Assembly: GCA_964524755.1 (NCBI GenBank)
Contig: CAZGDR010000043.1
Location: forward strand, 1 to 15,810
DNA from: JAQVOO01 sp964524755
GTDB lineage: Bacteria; Spirochaetota; Spirochaetia; Sphaerochaetales; Sphaerochaetaceae
Direction of reading: 5' to 3'
Length of the DNA stretch: 15,810 nt
Shown here one piece after another: positions 13,815 to 15,810 of the stretch. The position numbers and the translations under genes are program-made. Position 1 is the stretch's first letter, and each line of letters begins with the position of its first letter. Below the pieces are notes generated by a model. It made no database searches and was not told the DNA's origin. It saw nothing but the letters and a program-made list of their open reading frames with translations.

Positions 13815-15789
13815 TATTCTTGATATACAACATTTACATATTAACTTTGATACGTTTGATGGCACTTTTTCAGCCGTCAATGACGTCTCTTTTTCGCTTG
13901 GCTATGATGAATCGATTGGCATAATTGGCGAGTCTGGATGTGGTAAAAGTACCCTAGCCTTCTCAATTATGCGCTACTTAGCAAAAAATGCATCTGTAGC
14001 CGGAACGATTAATTATAAGGGTGAAAACTTACTCGATAAAACCGAGCGAGAAATGGAAGCTTATCGGGGAAATCGTATTGCGATGGTCTTCCAAAATCCG
14101 GAGTCTTCATTGAACCCCTCTTTAACAATCGGGTTTCAATTGGATGAGGTCGGTATGCGACATCAAAAGCTCTCTAAAGGAAAAGCACGAGAAGCAACTT
14201 TAGCAGCTCTTGAGACAATGAATATTGGAGATCCAAAAGGAACTGTTCGGCGTTATCCTCACCAGATCAGTGGAGGAATCCAACAGCGTATTTGTATTGC
14301 TATGGCCATTCTATGTCGTCCAGACCTCATGATCCTAGATGAACCCACCACAGCTCTAGATGTAACTACAGAAGCTGTTATACTTGATTCAATAAAAAAA
14401 CTACGCGAAAAATTAAAAATGTCGCTTATCTATATCTCGCATGACATGGGAGTCATAAACAAAGTAGCTGAACACGTTGTAGTTATGTATAATGGTGAAA
14501 TTGTTGAAAAAGGCCCCAAAAATGAAATTTTTGAACACCCTACCCATCCCTATACTCGAGCATTAATTAATTGTATGCCGCGTGGAGGTGTTGTTAAAGA
14601 GAATACAAAATTAAATACTATTAAAGGATATGTCCGCCGTCGTGGTGCTACAGAAAAAGGATGTCCTTTTGTAGAACGTTGTGAAAAACGGAATGATACG
14701 TGCGAAAGCCTGTATGGCATGCGTACTATAAAAGAAAACCATATTGCGGCTTGTGATCGAGCATATGCAACTGACGTACCTGATCTTATTAAAAAGAAAT
14801 CACTTCCTACTGAAAGAACTATTTCTCCCAATAATAATAATGATTTATTGAAACTTGAAGATCTCCATAAAATATATGGATCTAAACGGAAAATCTATGC
14901 TGTAAATGGCATTGATGTTGCGATGAAACCACGATCTGTATTAGGGGTTGTAGGTGAATCTGGATGTGGGAAATCGACTACAGGACATATGGTAGCAGGA
15001 TTATATAAACCTACCAAAGGGCGGATCATCTTTGATGATACTGACATCTCAATTGCTTGGAATAAACGTTCACCTGAAACGTTAAAAGATATTCAATTGA
15101 TCTTTCAGAATCCTGGGAGAAGTTTAAATCCTTCACACACTGTGGAACAAATTATTGCGAGACCTATGAAGCTTCTAGGTGCCATGAAAAACCGAGAAGA
15201 ACGACGTAAACACATCCTTCAAATACTGAAGAAGGTTGATTTAGGGACAGAATATTTAGAAAAAAAACCACGTCAACTTAGCGGTGGAGAACAACAGCGA
15301 GTAGCAATTGCACGAGCTCTGTCTATATCTCCTCGTTTAGTGGTGTGTGATGAACCAACTAGTGCACTTGATGTATCTGTTCAAGCCTCGGTGCTTAATC
15401 TACTCAATGACTTGCAAATCGATACTGAAGCAGCTTACATGTTTATTTCCCATGACTTAAACGTTGTAAATTATATCAGTGACTATATTATGGTCATGTA
15501 TGCAGGCAAAATATGTGAATATGGCCAGCGTGATGAAGTAATGCAACCTCCGTTCCATCCTTATACCGAAGCTCTTTTATCGGCAATGCCTGAAGTTGAC
15601 CCTAAAAAGCAAAGAGAAGTAATCGAACTGGAAGGTTTCTTACCTGATCCAAGTAAAAAAACTACAGGTTGTCCATTTGCCGGTCGTTGCCATAAACAGG
15701 TTGGAGAGATTTGTGAGCGCGAGTATCCACCCCTGGTGCGTCACTCAGAGAATCACTACCAATTTTGTCATATTAAGTACCCCTCTTAA
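13804..15789 (+). CDS. Fused two-domain ABC ATPase (DppD-DppF / OppD-OppF type)
   Basis: Cytoplasmic ATPase that powers the importer, with both nucleotide-binding domains in one 661-residue chain. Domain 1 has Walker A GESGCGKS (42-49), Gln97, signature ISGGIQQ (155-161), Walker B LMILDE (175-180) and His213. Domain 2 has Walker A at 384-391, Gln435, signature LSGGEQQ (492-498), Walker B with Asp516-Glu517 and His550. Both sites look competent. Each half ends in the oligopeptide-transporter tail with four Cys (287, 293, 300, 317 and 623, 629, 637, 655), a pattern linked to a 4Fe-4S cluster in this family. Fused ATPases of this size occur in GsiA- and YejF-type importers. The start has only a weak AAGG, consistent with coupling to the upstream gene it overlaps. 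Confidence 0.95.
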   Translation: MNNNILDIQHLHINFDTFDGTFSAVNDVSFSLGYDESIGIIGESGCGKSTLAFSIMRYLAKNASVAGTINYKGENLLDKTEREMEAYRGNRIAMVFQNPESSLNPSLTIGFQLDEVGMRHQKLSKGKAREATLAALETMNIGDPKGTVRRYPHQISGGIQQRICIAMAILCRPDLMILDEPTTALDVTTEAVILDSIKKLREKLKMSLIYISHDMGVINKVAEHVVVMYNGEIVEKGPKNEIFEHPTHPYTRALINCMPRGGVVKENTKLNTIKGYVRRRGATEKGCPFVERCEKRNDTCESLYGMRTIKENHIAACDRAYATDVPDLIKKKSLPTERTISPNNNNDLLKLEDLHKIYGSKRKIYAVNGIDVAMKPRSVLGVVGESGCGKSTTGHMVAGLYKPTKGRIIFDDTDISIAWNKRSPETLKDIQLIFQNPGRSLNPSHTVEQIIARPMKLLGAMKNREERRKHILQILKKVDLGTEYLEKKPRQLSGGEQQRVAIARALSISPRLVVCDEPTSALDVSVQASVLNLLNDLQIDTEAAYMFISHDLNVVNYISDYIMVMYAGKICEYGQRDEVMQPPFHPYTEALLSAMPEVDPKKQREVIELEGFLPDPSKKTTGCPFAGRCHKQVGEICEREYPPLVRHSENHYQFCHIKYPS

Positions 15790-15794
15790 TGAGA

Positions 15795-15810
15795 AGATAG
15801 ATTATTATCT
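15795..15810 (+). terminator. Possible start of a hairpin after the transporter operon, cut by the window end
   Basis: AGATA and TATCT form a 5-bp inverted repeat directly after the ATPase stop. The window ends before any T run could be seen, so this is only a suggestion of a terminator. Confidence 0.2.

Overview
The window looks like chromosomal DNA from a spirochaete, probably near Sphaerochaeta/Treponema. The main evidence is a single gene joining cytidylate kinase to a six-domain ribosomal protein S1, an arrangement known from spirochaetes. The AT-leaning composition (roughly 40% GC by eye) and a periplasmic binding protein with an Ala-Gly-Gly signal-peptide end and no lipobox Cys also fit. 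The taxonomic call is inference. All real genes lie on the + strand and the region is almost gap-free.

Region 1 (about 55-8657) is a housekeeping block: rpe (ribulose-5-phosphate epimerase), dtd (D-aminoacyl-tRNA deacylase), recA, scpA and scpB (SMC partners), an RsuA/RluB-type pseudouridine synthase, the cmk-rpsA fusion, a membrane-anchored TPR protein and an unrecognised lipoprotein. Many junctions overlap (ATGA-type), which suggests one long transcript with translational coupling. rpe and scpA have no Shine-Dalgarno (SD) sequence. Each instead has a sigma70-like promoter whose -10 box ends exactly 7 nt before the ATG, so both may be made as leaderless mRNAs.

Region 2 (about 8660-10206) is a two-gene unit. 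It holds mazG (NTP pyrophosphohydrolase) and a GntR-type regulator with a C-terminal RCK_C/TrkA_C domain, the architecture of the c-di-AMP-sensing repressor BusR. A perfect 9-bp-arm inverted repeat overlaps the likely -10 box in front of mazG.

Region 3 (10207-15789) is a 304-bp AT-rich regulatory gap followed by a complete peptide/nickel-type (Opp/Dpp) ABC importer: binding protein, two permeases and one ATPase protein with both nucleotide-binding domains fused. Its promoter has a perfect TTGACA box and a leader of about 125 nt. That leader has alternative base-pairing options and a small dyad sharing ATATTCTGT with the mazG operator-like repeat. The adjacent BusR-like regulator may therefore control both units, which would link c-di-AMP/osmotic signalling to peptide uptake. 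This is a hypothesis from sequence only.

No mobile element, CRISPR array, tRNA or rRNA was seen. Nothing here is clearly a wholly new system. The points most worth checking are the internal start at the Cmk/S1 junction, the paired leaderless promoters, the SD-masking hairpin before the lipoprotein gene and the BusR-like/peptide-transporter pairing.
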